Shown: positions 16,930 to 25,507 of the stretch, piece by piece | Layout of the letters: every line of letters starts with the position of its first letter | Numbering within the stretch: position 1 is the first letter of the stretch | Made by a program: the position numbers and the translations under genes | DNA from: an uncultured Bacteroidales bacterium | GTDB lineage: Bacteria > Bacteroidota > Bacteroidia > Bacteroidales > P3 | Length of the DNA stretch: 64,000 bases | Direction: 5' to 3' | Assembly: GCA_900314725.1 (NCBI GenBank) | Contig: OMWJ01000004.1 | Coordinates: 1 to 64,000, forward strand | The notes under the pieces: model-generated | The model's database searches: none | Seen by the model: only the letters and a program-made list of their open reading frames with translations | Told to the model about the DNA's origin: nothing

Positions 16930-19431
16930 TTACTTCAAAAGTTTAAGGATTTCTTCTTGTGAGGAGATTTTGTAGCCTTGTGAGAAGTAGATGATATCTT
17001 CTTTTTCTATTAGGGTGAGAATGGGATAGTTGTTTAAGAATTCAATATTTGTTGTTTGCAGCAAAAGTTTTTCTATTTCTTTATTCTCATCCAAAAGTAT
17101 TACAGTGTTATTAGGTAAGGCAGGGAAAATGTCGGTAGAGAAGTCGTTGTTTAGCAGGCTTTTATCCAAAACCAATAGTAAAATAACATCTTTTTTGTTG
17201 AAATCATCTATTGATTTGGAAATATCCACCAAAAGATGTCTTGAAGGCTCTTTATATGGGTCAATAACAGCAAGAACAAGAGAAGGTACTTCGTTTTGTA
17301 ATTCTTGTAAAGGACAGTCCTCAGCATTGTTAAGGTATAGCATATTTATGTCTGCTTTAGTTTTTAACTCAGAAAGAGGTAATAGGTCATTTTTATTGTC
17401 AGAACCCGAGCTGATAATCTTTTTCTTTTCAGGTAAAAGTATTTTTCCATAACTTGTTACATCTTCTTTGGCTTCAGGGATAGTAACAGTTATATTTGTT
17501 TTTTTATCTTTTTTTAGAGTAAAGTAAGTTTCTTTGACCGTTACTTTTCCTTGTGAGTTTCGGTTTCCTACTATCATACGATATTGACCTTCAGGCAGGG
17601 AAAGTGTTTCAGGGAACTTGTCAAACTTAGGGTCATATTCATAATCTAAGGTGATGAACTCATTGTTTATAAGTCTTTGGATGGTGAATTGAGAATAGTA
17701 TTCAGGTTTTATTTTGTTGTTTATGTCATTTTCAATTACTAAGATAGAGTTGTTTTCTTCTTTTGATTTCTTCTCTTGAAAAGCATAGTGCCAAGAGTCT
17801 TTGTCATTTCTCCTCCATTGGCTTCTACCTGTAGCCCATTCATAGCGAGATTGGATGTTGAATGTTCTACATATAGCCACAAAAAGAATCTCTTTTGACT
17901 TAGGGTCTGACTCTTTAGCAGAGATAACACCTTTTGGAGAGATAGGAACATTATAATAGTTGTCTGTGGTGTTGATTTTTATATTCTTGTCTATCCAAGC
18001 GGCAACCTCATTTCCGTCTTTGGAAGGCTTACTAAAGTATTTAGATATAAAACTTCTCCATTTTGTGAGTTTCTCTAAAGCAATGCGAGGATTGATGATA
18101 TATTCTGATTGTTCATCTGCAGGGATATAGTTTATATGGTCAATGATTACCTCTGCTTGAAGGTCTCTAAGGTCTTTTTCATACACAAGGTCAAGTATCT
18201 TTCTGCTTAAAGGATTTTTGTAATCCAAGACTTTTTGAACTTCCTTGTAGTTGCCCCATGAGTTTTTCAACAGGGAGTTATCTGTCTTAGGGAAAGTGGA
18301 GATATAAGCATTTCTTATGGAGTCTTCTTTTAATAAACGTTTATTGTTCTCTTTTACTAAATCTTCTGGCAGAGTTTCAATAGGAAGTTCTTTTGGAGGA
18401 GTGATAGTAAAAGTCTGGTCTTTCAGTTCATCGTTTGCTAAGGTTACATTTATGTTTGTAGCATCTTTTTGAACATAAACCTGTTTAAATAGTTTGTCGG
18501 TTTTTATCCAAATAACTAAGTCTCCATAACCTGTAGTAAGACTTGCCTTGCCGTCTTTGTTTGTCTTTATTTTAGCCAAAGGATAATATTCAGCATAGTT
18601 GTAAAGTCCAAAACTTACCTGAGCATCTTTTATTGGCTTATGGTTCTTGTCAAAAACATTTATAGTCAGTTGTTTGGTAGGAGCGTAATTGCTAAGGAGG
18701 TTGATTTTTGAATACTTCTCTGCTTCAAAGTTCTTTTCTTCTTTTCCATTATACTTGCCAAAGACAGTAGTATGCACCATCATACATCTTTTAGAAGGAG
18801 CGTCAAACCATCCGACATTTAGTTTTGCTTCTGGTTCGCAAGCACCTAAGAAATACCATTTGCCATCTATCCATACTTCTACCCAAGCATGATTGTCATC
18901 TGTGTGAGCCCAGCGAGGAGTATAGCATTGTCGTGCAGGAATGCCTACACTTCTAAGGGCAGTAACAGCAAAAGTACTCTCTTCTCCACATCTTCCCCAC
19001 GATGTTCTTAAAGTAGCTAAAGGGGCTGAAGTTCTTCCGTCTGACGCTTTATAATTTACTTTCTCATGACACCAATGATTTACTTCCAAGGCAGCATCAT
19101 ACATAGAAAGGTTTATTACTCTGTCTTTTAGTTCTTGTAGCATGTATAAACGAGCAGTGTCAAGGTTTTCATTATTTACCCTATAAACTAAGACAAAATG
19201 TTTGAATATGTCTTCAGGTATGTTTTTGCACCAAGTGAATGTGTTTTTGGCTTCAATAGATGAACGCACCTGCTTGACAAAAAAGTTGGTATCATAATCT
19301 AACCTGTCATTCAAAGGCATATATTTATAAAGGAAGTCAAGATATTCTTTTTCCTGTTTTGTCAATACGTTTTGTGCTTGCATAGACACAAAAACCATAG
19401 CCATCATTAAGTAAATAATAATTCGTTTCAT
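16930..19431 (-). CDS. Secreted two-module transglutaminase-like protein
   Basis: 833 aa from ATG 19431, which opens a good signal peptide (MKRIIIYLMMAMVFVSMQAQ); the frame runs 36 codons further up but would enter the upstream gene. First module: a transglutaminase/protease-like core with Cys148 (SWGRCGEES), His181 (NHAWVEV) and an acidic residue at GACEPE (Glu where Asp is usual). A carboxypeptidase-regulatory-like beta domain follows (NVFDKNHKPIKDAQVSFGL). Around 540-610 a second, degenerate core appears (AAWIDKNIKI then SKEILFVAICRTFNIQSRY). The C-terminus looks thioredoxin-like without a CxxC. Last gene of the gldB operon, 8 bases after its neighbour. Confidence 0.85.
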   Translation of the reverse strand: MKRIIIYLMMAMVFVSMQAQNVLTKQEKEYLDFLYKYMPLNDRLDYDTNFFVKQVRSSIEAKNTFTWCKNIPEDIFKHFVLVYRVNNENLDTARLYMLQELKDRVINLSMYDAALEVNHWCHEKVNYKASDGRTSAPLATLRTSWGRCGEESTFAVTALRSVGIPARQCYTPRWAHTDDNHAWVEVWIDGKWYFLGACEPEAKLNVGWFDAPSKRCMMVHTTVFGKYNGKEEKNFEAEKYSKINLLSNYAPTKQLTINVFDKNHKPIKDAQVSFGLYNYAEYYPLAKIKTNKDGKASLTTGYGDLVIWIKTDKLFKQVYVQKDATNINVTLANDELKDQTFTITPPKELPIETLPEDLVKENNKRLLKEDSIRNAYISTFPKTDNSLLKNSWGNYKEVQKVLDYKNPLSRKILDLVYEKDLRDLQAEVIIDHINYIPADEQSEYIINPRIALEKLTKWRSFISKYFSKPSKDGNEVAAWIDKNIKINTTDNYYNVPISPKGVISAKESDPKSKEILFVAICRTFNIQSRYEWATGRSQWRRNDKDSWHYAFQEKKSKEENNSILVIENDINNKIKPEYYSQFTIQRLINNEFITLDYEYDPKFDKFPETLSLPEGQYRMIVGNRNSQGKVTVKETYFTLKKDKKTNITVTIPEAKEDVTSYGKILLPEKKKIISSGSDNKNDLLPLSELKTKADINMLYLNNAEDCPLQELQNEVPSLVLAVIDPYKEPSRHLLVDISKSIDDFNKKDVILLLVLDKSLLNNDFSTDIFPALPNNTVILLDENKEIEKLLLQTTNIEFLNNYPILTLIEKEDIIYFSQGYKISSQEEILKLLK

Positions 19432-19439
19432 ATCTGGTT

Positions 19440-20525
19440 CTATTTTACCTGTTTCTTTCTCTTCATCACTCTGTTTGACCAATAAGGCAGTACTAAAAGT
19501 CCTACTATGATATAAGGATAATAAGTGAATAGCCTCCAAAGCAAAGCCAAGATGCCTTGTAATCCTTCAGGAAGAAACTCAGTAAAGAACAGAGGAAAAG
19601 CAAATTCTGCTACTCCGCTACTTCCAGGAGTAGGAGAGATACACAAAACTATCCACATCACCAACTGTCTGCAATAGATTACAAGATTGTCTAACAAAGA
19701 AGATATATCAGTATTGAAAGCCATTAGCACAAAGTTCATAACCAAGAACCTTGAAGACCATGACAATACAGTAGCACCATAGACTTTAAGCCAATAGGTG
19801 AAACGTTTTTCTTTAAACTCTTCACTACTTGTAAGGATGTCATCACCTGTTTTTTTAAACTTATGCTCCCATCGTTTTAGTAGTCTTGTTTTACCTAAGC
19901 GATAGAGAAAACCTCTAAACTTTTTAGGGCAAAAGAAGATAGCTACAAGAATAAACAGGGTGAGCAACATCATAAACGAATAGCCTATAAGGAAGACATC
20001 TGTTTCTGCAAACTTCCAGCCTGCAACAGAAAAGCGAAACTCAGTAGCAAAAGCAGTCTGAGAGCCTATAAGGAATATTATTATAGGAGTGATTATAACA
20101 TAAAACAGTTCATCCATAAGGGTGGCTATCATAACTATGGCAGTAGAACGTCCTACAGCAATACCTTCCATAGGTATTATGAACAAAGCAACGGCACTGC
20201 CTCCTATGGAAGTAGGAGTAACGGTAGAAGAAAACTCCCAGAGCATAATGATTTGAAAACATTTTTGCCATGATAGTTTTTTGTCTGATAGTAGTCTTAA
20301 CCTATACATATACATAAACTCCCTGTTGCATTCAAACAAGAAAGCGATAAACAGACAAAGAAAAGAATAAGATGTGAATAAAGAAGCAATGTTAGAGAAT
20401 ACCGACTGATTTTTAGAGTATTCTCTTGCTATCATAAAGAAGCCTACTCCCAAACCTATAAGAATTGCGATAATAATCCTATATACGTTGAATATCTTTA
20501 GAGGGCTGTCTTTTTCTTTTACCAT
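19440..20525 (-). CDS. LPG-synthase-like (YbhN/UPF0104) integral membrane protein
   Basis: 361 aa with about eight hydrophobic helices, matching the lysylphosphatidylglycerol-synthase membrane domain family. Motifs: LWEFSSTVTPTSIGGSAVALFII (two ends of the conserved PxxxGG region) and CISPTPGSSGVAEFAF, the second conserved P-rich loop. No catalytic aminoacyl-transfer domain, so it is flippase-like or of unknown function. Six bases from the SUI1 gene in a tight operon. Confidence 0.88.
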   Translation of the reverse strand: MVKEKDSPLKIFNVYRIIIAILIGLGVGFFMIAREYSKNQSVFSNIASLFTSYSFLCLFIAFLFECNREFMYMYRLRLLSDKKLSWQKCFQIIMLWEFSSTVTPTSIGGSAVALFIIPMEGIAVGRSTAIVMIATLMDELFYVIITPIIIFLIGSQTAFATEFRFSVAGWKFAETDVFLIGYSFMMLLTLFILVAIFFCPKKFRGFLYRLGKTRLLKRWEHKFKKTGDDILTSSEEFKEKRFTYWLKVYGATVLSWSSRFLVMNFVLMAFNTDISSLLDNLVIYCRQLVMWIVLCISPTPGSSGVAEFAFPLFFTEFLPEGLQGILALLWRLFTYYPYIIVGLLVLPYWSNRVMKRKKQVK

Positions 20526-20531
20526 AATTTT

Positions 20532-20873
20532 TTAGTTGATACGTTTTGTTTTGTAGCCAAGTGAAGAAAGTATTTCCACTACCTTTTCCCTAAAATCACC
20601 TTGTAAAAGTATGTCTCCATCTTTAACACTCCCTCCTACACTGCATTTTGTTTTAAGAGTTTTAGACAAGGCTATCAAATCTTCTTCACTGCCAATGAAA
20701 TTGCTGATAAGGGTTACTTTTTTGCCTGCCCTTTGTTTTTTATCTAATGATATTCTAAGGGTCTGCTGATTAGGTGGAAGAGTCTCTATTTCTTCTTGTA
20801 GTTCGTCTTCAAAAACAAAGTCAGGGTCAGTAGAATAGACAATGGAACTATTGTTCTTTTTTCGGTGATTCAT
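20532..20873 (-). CDS. SUI1/eIF1-like translation factor (YciH family)
   Basis: 113 aa. The second half has the SUI1 fold with KKVTLISNFIG, then KTLKTKCSVGGSVKDGDILL and QGDFREKVVEIL, matching bacterial YciH proteins that modulate start-codon choice. The N-terminal 45 residues are charged and variable. Its start lies inside the end of the lipid kinase gene (26-base overlap), so the two are translationally close. Confidence 0.92.
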   Translation of the reverse strand: MNHRKKNNSSIVYSTDPDFVFEDELQEEIETLPPNQQTLRISLDKKQRAGKKVTLISNFIGSEEDLIALSKTLKTKCSVGGSVKDGDILLQGDFREKVVEILSSLGYKTKRIN

Positions 20874-21816
20874 ATATTATGTTTTTTATAAGGTCAAGTA
20901 TTTTCTTTTCACTAAGGAAAGGCTGTTTGTTCTTTTCATCTGGAACTATAACATTAAGGTTGCTTGGATTGACAGAGAATTTTAGGCTGTCTCCTTCATA
21001 GCTTATGCCTTCTCCATCAAGGTTTAACAATCCGTCTGTAAAGTCTTTTATCTCCACTTGTTTAGCCCTGAATGTTTCAACGTAAGGAGACTTATCCATT
21101 TGGTGAAAGAACATCATCTGCACTACTAATGGGGCAAGAATAATAGGAGGTTTCTTTACTACTACAACATCTAATAAACCGTCATTCAGGGAAGCTTTTG
21201 GGGCAATAACAGCATTGTAACCAAATTGGTTAGAGTTCATAAAGGAGATAAACAGAGCCTCTTTTTCCATTTTTTTGCCATCAACTATAAGATGATATTT
21301 CTTTTGTTTGTAGTTGAGAAAGTCTTTCAGAACAAGACGTAGATAGGTCTGAAATCCTCTTGTTTTGTTGCCTGTAAATTCTTTGGCAATCAAAGCGTCA
21401 AAACCTACACCAGCGACAGAAGCATATGGCATATTATTAAGATTAACCGTGTCTATGTTTAGAAAATTATAGTTGTTTATTACCTCTATGGCTTTTTTTA
21501 TGTCTAAAGGTATATGTAGACAACGAGCTAAGCCATTACCAGAACCAGCAGGAATAATACCAAGTTTTGTGTCCGTATTTATCAGACCTCTTACGCAGTC
21601 GTTGATACTTCCATCACCCCCTATGGCAACGACAGTGTTTATGCTTTTTTGTGCTGCATTTCTACATATCTCTGTAGCATGATGAGCATATTCTGTATAG
21701 GTAATAGAATAGTCAAATTTTTCTTTGTTAAGGTTTTCTTCTAAAGCAGGTTCAACTATCTTTTGTCTGCCTATGCCACTGACAGGATTGATAATAAACA
21801 AGACTTTTTCTTTCAT
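20848..21816 (-). CDS. Diacylglycerol/sphingosine-kinase-family lipid kinase
   Basis: 322 aa, DAGK catalytic fold. INPVSGIGRQK at the N-terminus, GGDGSINDCVRGL as the nucleotide-binding GGDGT-type motif and GIIPAGSGNGLARCL as the conserved second loop are all present. It phosphorylates a lipid at the inner membrane; the actual substrate in Bacteroidota (diacylglycerol or sphingoid base) cannot be read from sequence. It sits one base from the sulfatase-family gene, fitting a lipid headgroup pathway. Confidence 0.92.
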   Translation of the reverse strand: MKEKVLFIINPVSGIGRQKIVEPALEENLNKEKFDYSITYTEYAHHATEICRNAAQKSINTVVAIGGDGSINDCVRGLINTDTKLGIIPAGSGNGLARCLHIPLDIKKAIEVINNYNFLNIDTVNLNNMPYASVAGVGFDALIAKEFTGNKTRGFQTYLRLVLKDFLNYKQKKYHLIVDGKKMEKEALFISFMNSNQFGYNAVIAPKASLNDGLLDVVVVKKPPIILAPLVVQMMFFHQMDKSPYVETFRAKQVEIKDFTDGLLNLDGEGISYEGDSLKFSVNPSNLNVIVPDEKNKQPFLSEKKILDLIKNIIYESPKKEQ

Positions 21817-21817
21817 A

Positions 21818-23737
21818 CTATTTTACTTTGGTTTGGTTCTTGATTAGACGGTTGTTGTATTGCTGAATGATAGCCTCAGTAAGTGTAGTATGTTTTTTAG
21901 TTATCTGTGGATGTAGTTTGGATATATCTTTTTTCATATCAGGGTCAGTCTTTACATCAAACAGTTGAGTATCATAACCATCACGATATTTGCTTGCATA
22001 GTTGCCTATCATAACAATATATTCTCCATTAGAGTAATAGATATAATAATGTTCTTTGTTAGAGAATATGCTTTGACCATATGCAAAAACAGGTTTGTTC
22101 GTATGTAGCAAATCACATAGAGTAGGGTAGATGTCTATCTGTTGCATAACTAAGTCGGAGTTAAACCCATGTTTCATCTTAGGAGAATAGAAGATGATAG
22201 GGATACGATACAAGCCTAAGGCTGTCCTAAATTCTTTTGTTTCAGTCAATGCAGAGTGGTCAGCAGTAATGATGAATAAAGTGTTATCATACCAAGGCTG
22301 GTGTTTAGCATAGTCAAAGAAACGTCTTATGGCATAATCGGTGTAACCTACTGTTTCATGAACAATAAGAGTACCTTTAGGAAAACGTCCTATATGTTGT
22401 TTAGGAATAGTATAAGGATGATGAGAAGAAAGGGTGAAGACAGTAGAAAAGAAAGGCTCTTTTGTTGTGTTTAAATGTTTAGCCATATACTGTAGAAAAG
22501 GTTCGTCAAATATACCCCAATTGCCGTCATAGTCTTTATTGTTGTTGTATTCGTCTTTGCCGTAGTAGTTTTCATAGCCTACATGTTTAGCAAAGACGTT
22601 AAAGTTCATAGTACCGTTATATCCTCCGTGATAAAAGGCGGTGTTGTAATTCTCTTCTCTAAGGGTCTTGGCTATGGATCCTAATTCATTACCAGAGTAA
22701 GAAGAAGTGATATAACTTTCTTCTGTTAAGATAGGCATAGAGCTGACCACAGCAGGTATTCCATCTATGCTTCTTTTACCGTTAGAATAGCCTTGAAATA
22801 CTAATGAATGCTGAGCCAAAGAGTCTAAGAAAGGTACATAAGAAGTCTTGGTTTTATTATATGTAGAAAAGTATTCTGCAGCATAACTTTCTATAATTAT
22901 TAGCACCACGTTGGTTTTGCCCACTTGCAGAGGTTCTGTGAAAAGACTATCAGCCCACACTTCATTATTTGCCTGCTGAATAGGGTTGAAAATCCTTGCA
23001 AGTTCATCATCTTTAAAGTATTGTTTTGGCTCAACTCCTTTCTTGCCTATGGTACGATAAAGAGTATAAGGAGTGTTAAGCACAAGAGCAGTGTTTTGAG
23101 TAGTAGTGTAGTTACTTGCTTCCAAAATTCCCATAGGTCTATATTGCAAGCCCCCTCTTTGAAGCACGAAAAGTAGTACAACTGAAACAACAAAAACTAT
23201 GCTTTCTTTTACAAGTGTTTTGCGTGTTAAAGTACTGATAGATGTGGCTAATCTTTTGCTTATTTTTCTGTCTATAAAGACTATAAGAACATTTAAGATA
23301 ATAAATATTAAGAAGATATGCCAATAGTCTCTTATGAACTGAGGGATAAGGCTATTGAAATCCCCTCCAACCCCTAAGTAATTGAAAATGTCAAAGGTTA
23401 GTCTCTTGAAGGTGAAACGGAAATAACCACAGTCTATAAGGTTACATATAAGTATAAACTCCACACCAATAAAATACAATACTGAAAGACATATTCTATA
23501 CCATTTTTTAGTCTTTATAGGTAGAGGCAATAGGGCAAAGAATAGGTAAGGAGCAAGAAAAACACTAAGGGTGGAGAGTCCAAAACGCAGATTACCAAGG
23601 CTTATCCTGAAAAAACCACCCACACTATCTACACAAAACAGAGAAGAGTTTAGTAAGTAGAACACTATTTGCGTTATAAGTAAATACGCTAAGGCAAGAA
23701 GGTATCTGAATAATATTTGTTTATAGAACTGTTTCAT
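21818..23737 (-). CDS. LTA-synthase/sulfatase-family membrane protein
   Basis: 639 aa: about five N-terminal membrane helices (to about 220) and an extracytoplasmic alkaline-phosphatase-like domain. Motifs: NVVLIIIESYAAEYF (first metal-binding Glu), YSNGKRSIDGIPAVVSSMP (nucleophile region), FYHGGYNGTMNFN, and FIITADHSALTE (metal-binding Asp-His). Such enzymes move phosphoglycerol or phosphoethanolamine onto lipids or glycans. Paired with a lipid kinase and LPG-synthase-like protein, a role in envelope lipid or glycan decoration is likely. Confidence 0.9.
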   Translation of the reverse strand: MKQFYKQILFRYLLALAYLLITQIVFYLLNSSLFCVDSVGGFFRISLGNLRFGLSTLSVFLAPYLFFALLPLPIKTKKWYRICLSVLYFIGVEFILICNLIDCGYFRFTFKRLTFDIFNYLGVGGDFNSLIPQFIRDYWHIFLIFIILNVLIVFIDRKISKRLATSISTLTRKTLVKESIVFVVSVVLLFVLQRGGLQYRPMGILEASNYTTTQNTALVLNTPYTLYRTIGKKGVEPKQYFKDDELARIFNPIQQANNEVWADSLFTEPLQVGKTNVVLIIIESYAAEYFSTYNKTKTSYVPFLDSLAQHSLVFQGYSNGKRSIDGIPAVVSSMPILTEESYITSSYSGNELGSIAKTLREENYNTAFYHGGYNGTMNFNVFAKHVGYENYYGKDEYNNNKDYDGNWGIFDEPFLQYMAKHLNTTKEPFFSTVFTLSSHHPYTIPKQHIGRFPKGTLIVHETVGYTDYAIRRFFDYAKHQPWYDNTLFIITADHSALTETKEFRTALGLYRIPIIFYSPKMKHGFNSDLVMQQIDIYPTLCDLLHTNKPVFAYGQSIFSNKEHYYIYYSNGEYIVMIGNYASKYRDGYDTQLFDVKTDPDMKKDISKLHPQITKKHTTLTEAIIQQYNNRLIKNQTKVK

Positions 23738-23743
23738 ATCTTT

Positions 23744-24778
23744 TTATTTTTTAACAGGTTTATACATTGACTTTTGCAGGATAATGCTGTTGTCGTTTAT
23801 CTTTATTAAGGAATCAAGGCTTATCTTGTTTTCTTCCATATATTTTTCCACTATCTTGTAGCCTATGTAGTTACCTACTCTTGCAGGCGAACCACTTAAG
23901 CCCTTGCTTTCAGGACCTATGGAGATAAGACCTAAGTATTTACTTCTGTCTGTATCATACAGCAGTTTAGACTGTATGATATAAGCCCAGATATTTGCTT
24001 CGTTTTTTTCGCACCATTGCCACTGAACTGAACTATAAGAAAGGATAGTATTCAGGGCATAGTTTGGCAATAGTTTATGAACAAAATAACTCAACTTTCC
24101 GTCTTCTATTATGCAGTCAAGTAAGGATGCATTACCTGAAAGACTTTTGAAAGGTATGTTGAGAAAGGTCTTGTTAAGCAGATACATACGCATAAAGTCG
24201 GGAGCAATAAACTCTTTACCCAAACTTTCTTTCATATACTGAGGATATTGGGTGTAGTAAGGATGAGAGTCTAACTTGTTTAACGCATAGACATCTAAGG
24301 CAATAGCAAAATAAATAGTGTCGTTCATATATACTCTGTTAGCATAGCCGTAGGAGTAATCAGCAGGACCAAGAATAAAAGTGTAGATATTCTTAGCAAG
24401 AGAGGTGTTAGGATAAATCTCTTTTAGACGAGCAAAAGCCGAAGTCAAGTCTGTTGCGAGATAATCAATATTAGCAAACTCTTTTTCTACTATGTTTTGA
24501 GCCTTTTGCATTTGAGTATCGCTTACCATTTGAATAAGCATAGAAAGATATTCTTTATCACTTAAAGGCTGCTGAAACATATAAGGATATTCCTTTTGCA
24601 AGTCTTTTAAGTGGGCTTCTAAAGTGGTCTTAGGAGCAGAGAACAAAGCCCTGTCAAAACGCTTAAAACTAATGGTTTCTTCTACATTGTTGTTATAGAA
24701 CTTTTTGACCGCTTTATCGTCTTTTTTACACGAGAACAACAAAGCACAAACAAAACAGATTATTAGTATTTTTTTCAT
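23744..24778 (-). CDS. gldB: Gliding motility lipoprotein GldB
   Basis: 344 aa with lipobox LLFSC (Cys about 17). The body has ISFKRFDRALFSAP near the N-terminus, LDVYALNKLDSHPYYTQYP, and the C-terminal GNYIGYKIVEKYMEENKISLD. These are hallmarks of the GldB family, which is needed for gliding in Flavobacterium but is widespread in non-gliding Bacteroidales and thought to act in envelope or T9SS-related functions. First gene of a six-gene minus-strand operon with gaps of 8 bases or fewer. Confidence 0.9.
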   Translation of the reverse strand: MKKILIICFVCALLFSCKKDDKAVKKFYNNNVEETISFKRFDRALFSAPKTTLEAHLKDLQKEYPYMFQQPLSDKEYLSMLIQMVSDTQMQKAQNIVEKEFANIDYLATDLTSAFARLKEIYPNTSLAKNIYTFILGPADYSYGYANRVYMNDTIYFAIALDVYALNKLDSHPYYTQYPQYMKESLGKEFIAPDFMRMYLLNKTFLNIPFKSLSGNASLLDCIIEDGKLSYFVHKLLPNYALNTILSYSSVQWQWCEKNEANIWAYIIQSKLLYDTDRSKYLGLISIGPESKGLSGSPARVGNYIGYKIVEKYMEENKISLDSLIKINDNSIILQKSMYKPVKK

Positions 24779-24804
24779 TTCTAAAAAACAGAATTATTAA
24801 CCCG

Positions 24805-24812
24805 CAAAAATA
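24805..24812 (-). promoter_or_regulatory. Putative gldB operon promoter
   Basis: Minus strand reads TATTTTTG, a TAnnTTTG box, 27 bases upstream of the gldB start at 24778. Confidence 0.5.
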
Positions 24813-24882
24813 CAAAAAGATTTTGAGATAATAACAAAAAATCAAAGGGACTTGTAAGTCTATGATTTCTTTGGAATGAATC

Positions 24883-24920
24883 TTGACGACGCCTATAGGA
24901 ATATAGTTGTCGTCGTCATC
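24883..24920 (+). repeat. 38-bp inverted repeat, left copy (hairpin)
   Basis: Identical to the reverse complement of 25344-25381. The copy itself folds: GACGACG (24885-24891) pairs with CGTCGTC near its end, with a short inner stem CTATA-GGAA-TATAG. Confidence 0.9.
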
Positions 24921-24923
24921 TTA

Positions 24924-24931
24924 CAAAATTA
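24924..24931 (-). promoter_or_regulatory. Promoter-like box inside the element, facing gldB
   Basis: Minus strand reads TAATTTTG, a perfect TAnnTTTG box, 4 bases inside the left repeat. Transcription from it would run outward through the hairpin towards gldB. No TTTG at the -33 position. Confidence 0.35.
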
Positions 24932-25343
24932 GGTGCTTACATATATAAGTACCTAAAAAATAGTATAATATAAAGAGTGTAATAGCTTATTAAATGGATA
25001 GGGATTGTGATGCGTTTTCTACCCAAACTTATATCCCATTGATTTTAAGTTAAAGTAAAACAATAGTTGTAATCGTATAAACACTGATAATTAGACTTAT
25101 ATGACTATGTATATTTAAATTTTAACTCAAAATAAAAGCCTAATAATAACAATCTCTCTTTGTATTATGACCATAAAAACCAAGAGAAAAACATCAAGTC
25201 TTTTTTCGCCAAAATCAATATTTAAATAAAATATATCAACTATTTATAGTACAAAGATTTGATGTTTGTAGAATGAAATCAAATAAACAATTTTTTAACA
25301 AAAAATGTGTATCAAATTTCAGTCTCTTTGATTATTTTAAAAC

Positions 25344-25381
25344 GATGACGACGACAACTATATTCCTATAGGCGTCGTCAA
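25344..25381 (-). repeat. 38-bp inverted repeat, right copy (hairpin)
   Basis: Exact reverse complement of 24883-24920, with the same imperfect hairpin: outer stem GACGACG/CGTCGTC and inner stem closed by a tetraloop. Confidence 0.9.
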
Positions 25382-25431
25382 CTTTTCTGCGGAAAACACT
25401 TTTTTTATTTTTATATATTATATTTTTTATG

Positions 25432-25439
25432 TAATTTTG
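25432..25439 (+). promoter_or_regulatory. Putative promoter of the type B surface protein gene
   Basis: TAATTTTG, a perfect TAnnTTTG box, outside the 499-bp element and 69 bases before the start codon. Confidence 0.5.
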
Positions 25440-25507
25440 CAAGTACTAATTAAGTTAAATTTATTATAAATAAAAGAAATAATCTATTTTTTTTTCGTTA
25501 ATAGTCT

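Larger units (their letters stand above)
24883..25381. mobile_element. 499-bp non-coding element bounded by 38-bp inverted repeats (MITE-like or invertible segment)
   Basis: The ends 24883-24920 and 25344-25381 are perfect reverse complements over 38 bases; the 423 bases between them are AT-rich and hold no convincing open frame. It fills most of the 729-bp gap between gldB (minus) and the surface-protein gene at 25508 (plus). No target-site duplication is visible directly outside the repeats. The interior includes CATCAAGTCTTTTTT (near 25190), a phrase also found in the word repeat at 42.1 kb. It could be a non-autonomous transposon remnant, an invertible regulatory segment or a pair of structured terminators. 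Confidence 0.6.

Noticed and set aside
17030-17452. 140-codon frame opposite the transglutaminase gene
   Set aside because: Antisense of the well-supported minus-strand gene, no recognisable features.
24883-25381. Intact insertion sequence
   Set aside because: No transposase frame inside and no visible target-site duplication; kept only as a non-coding element.
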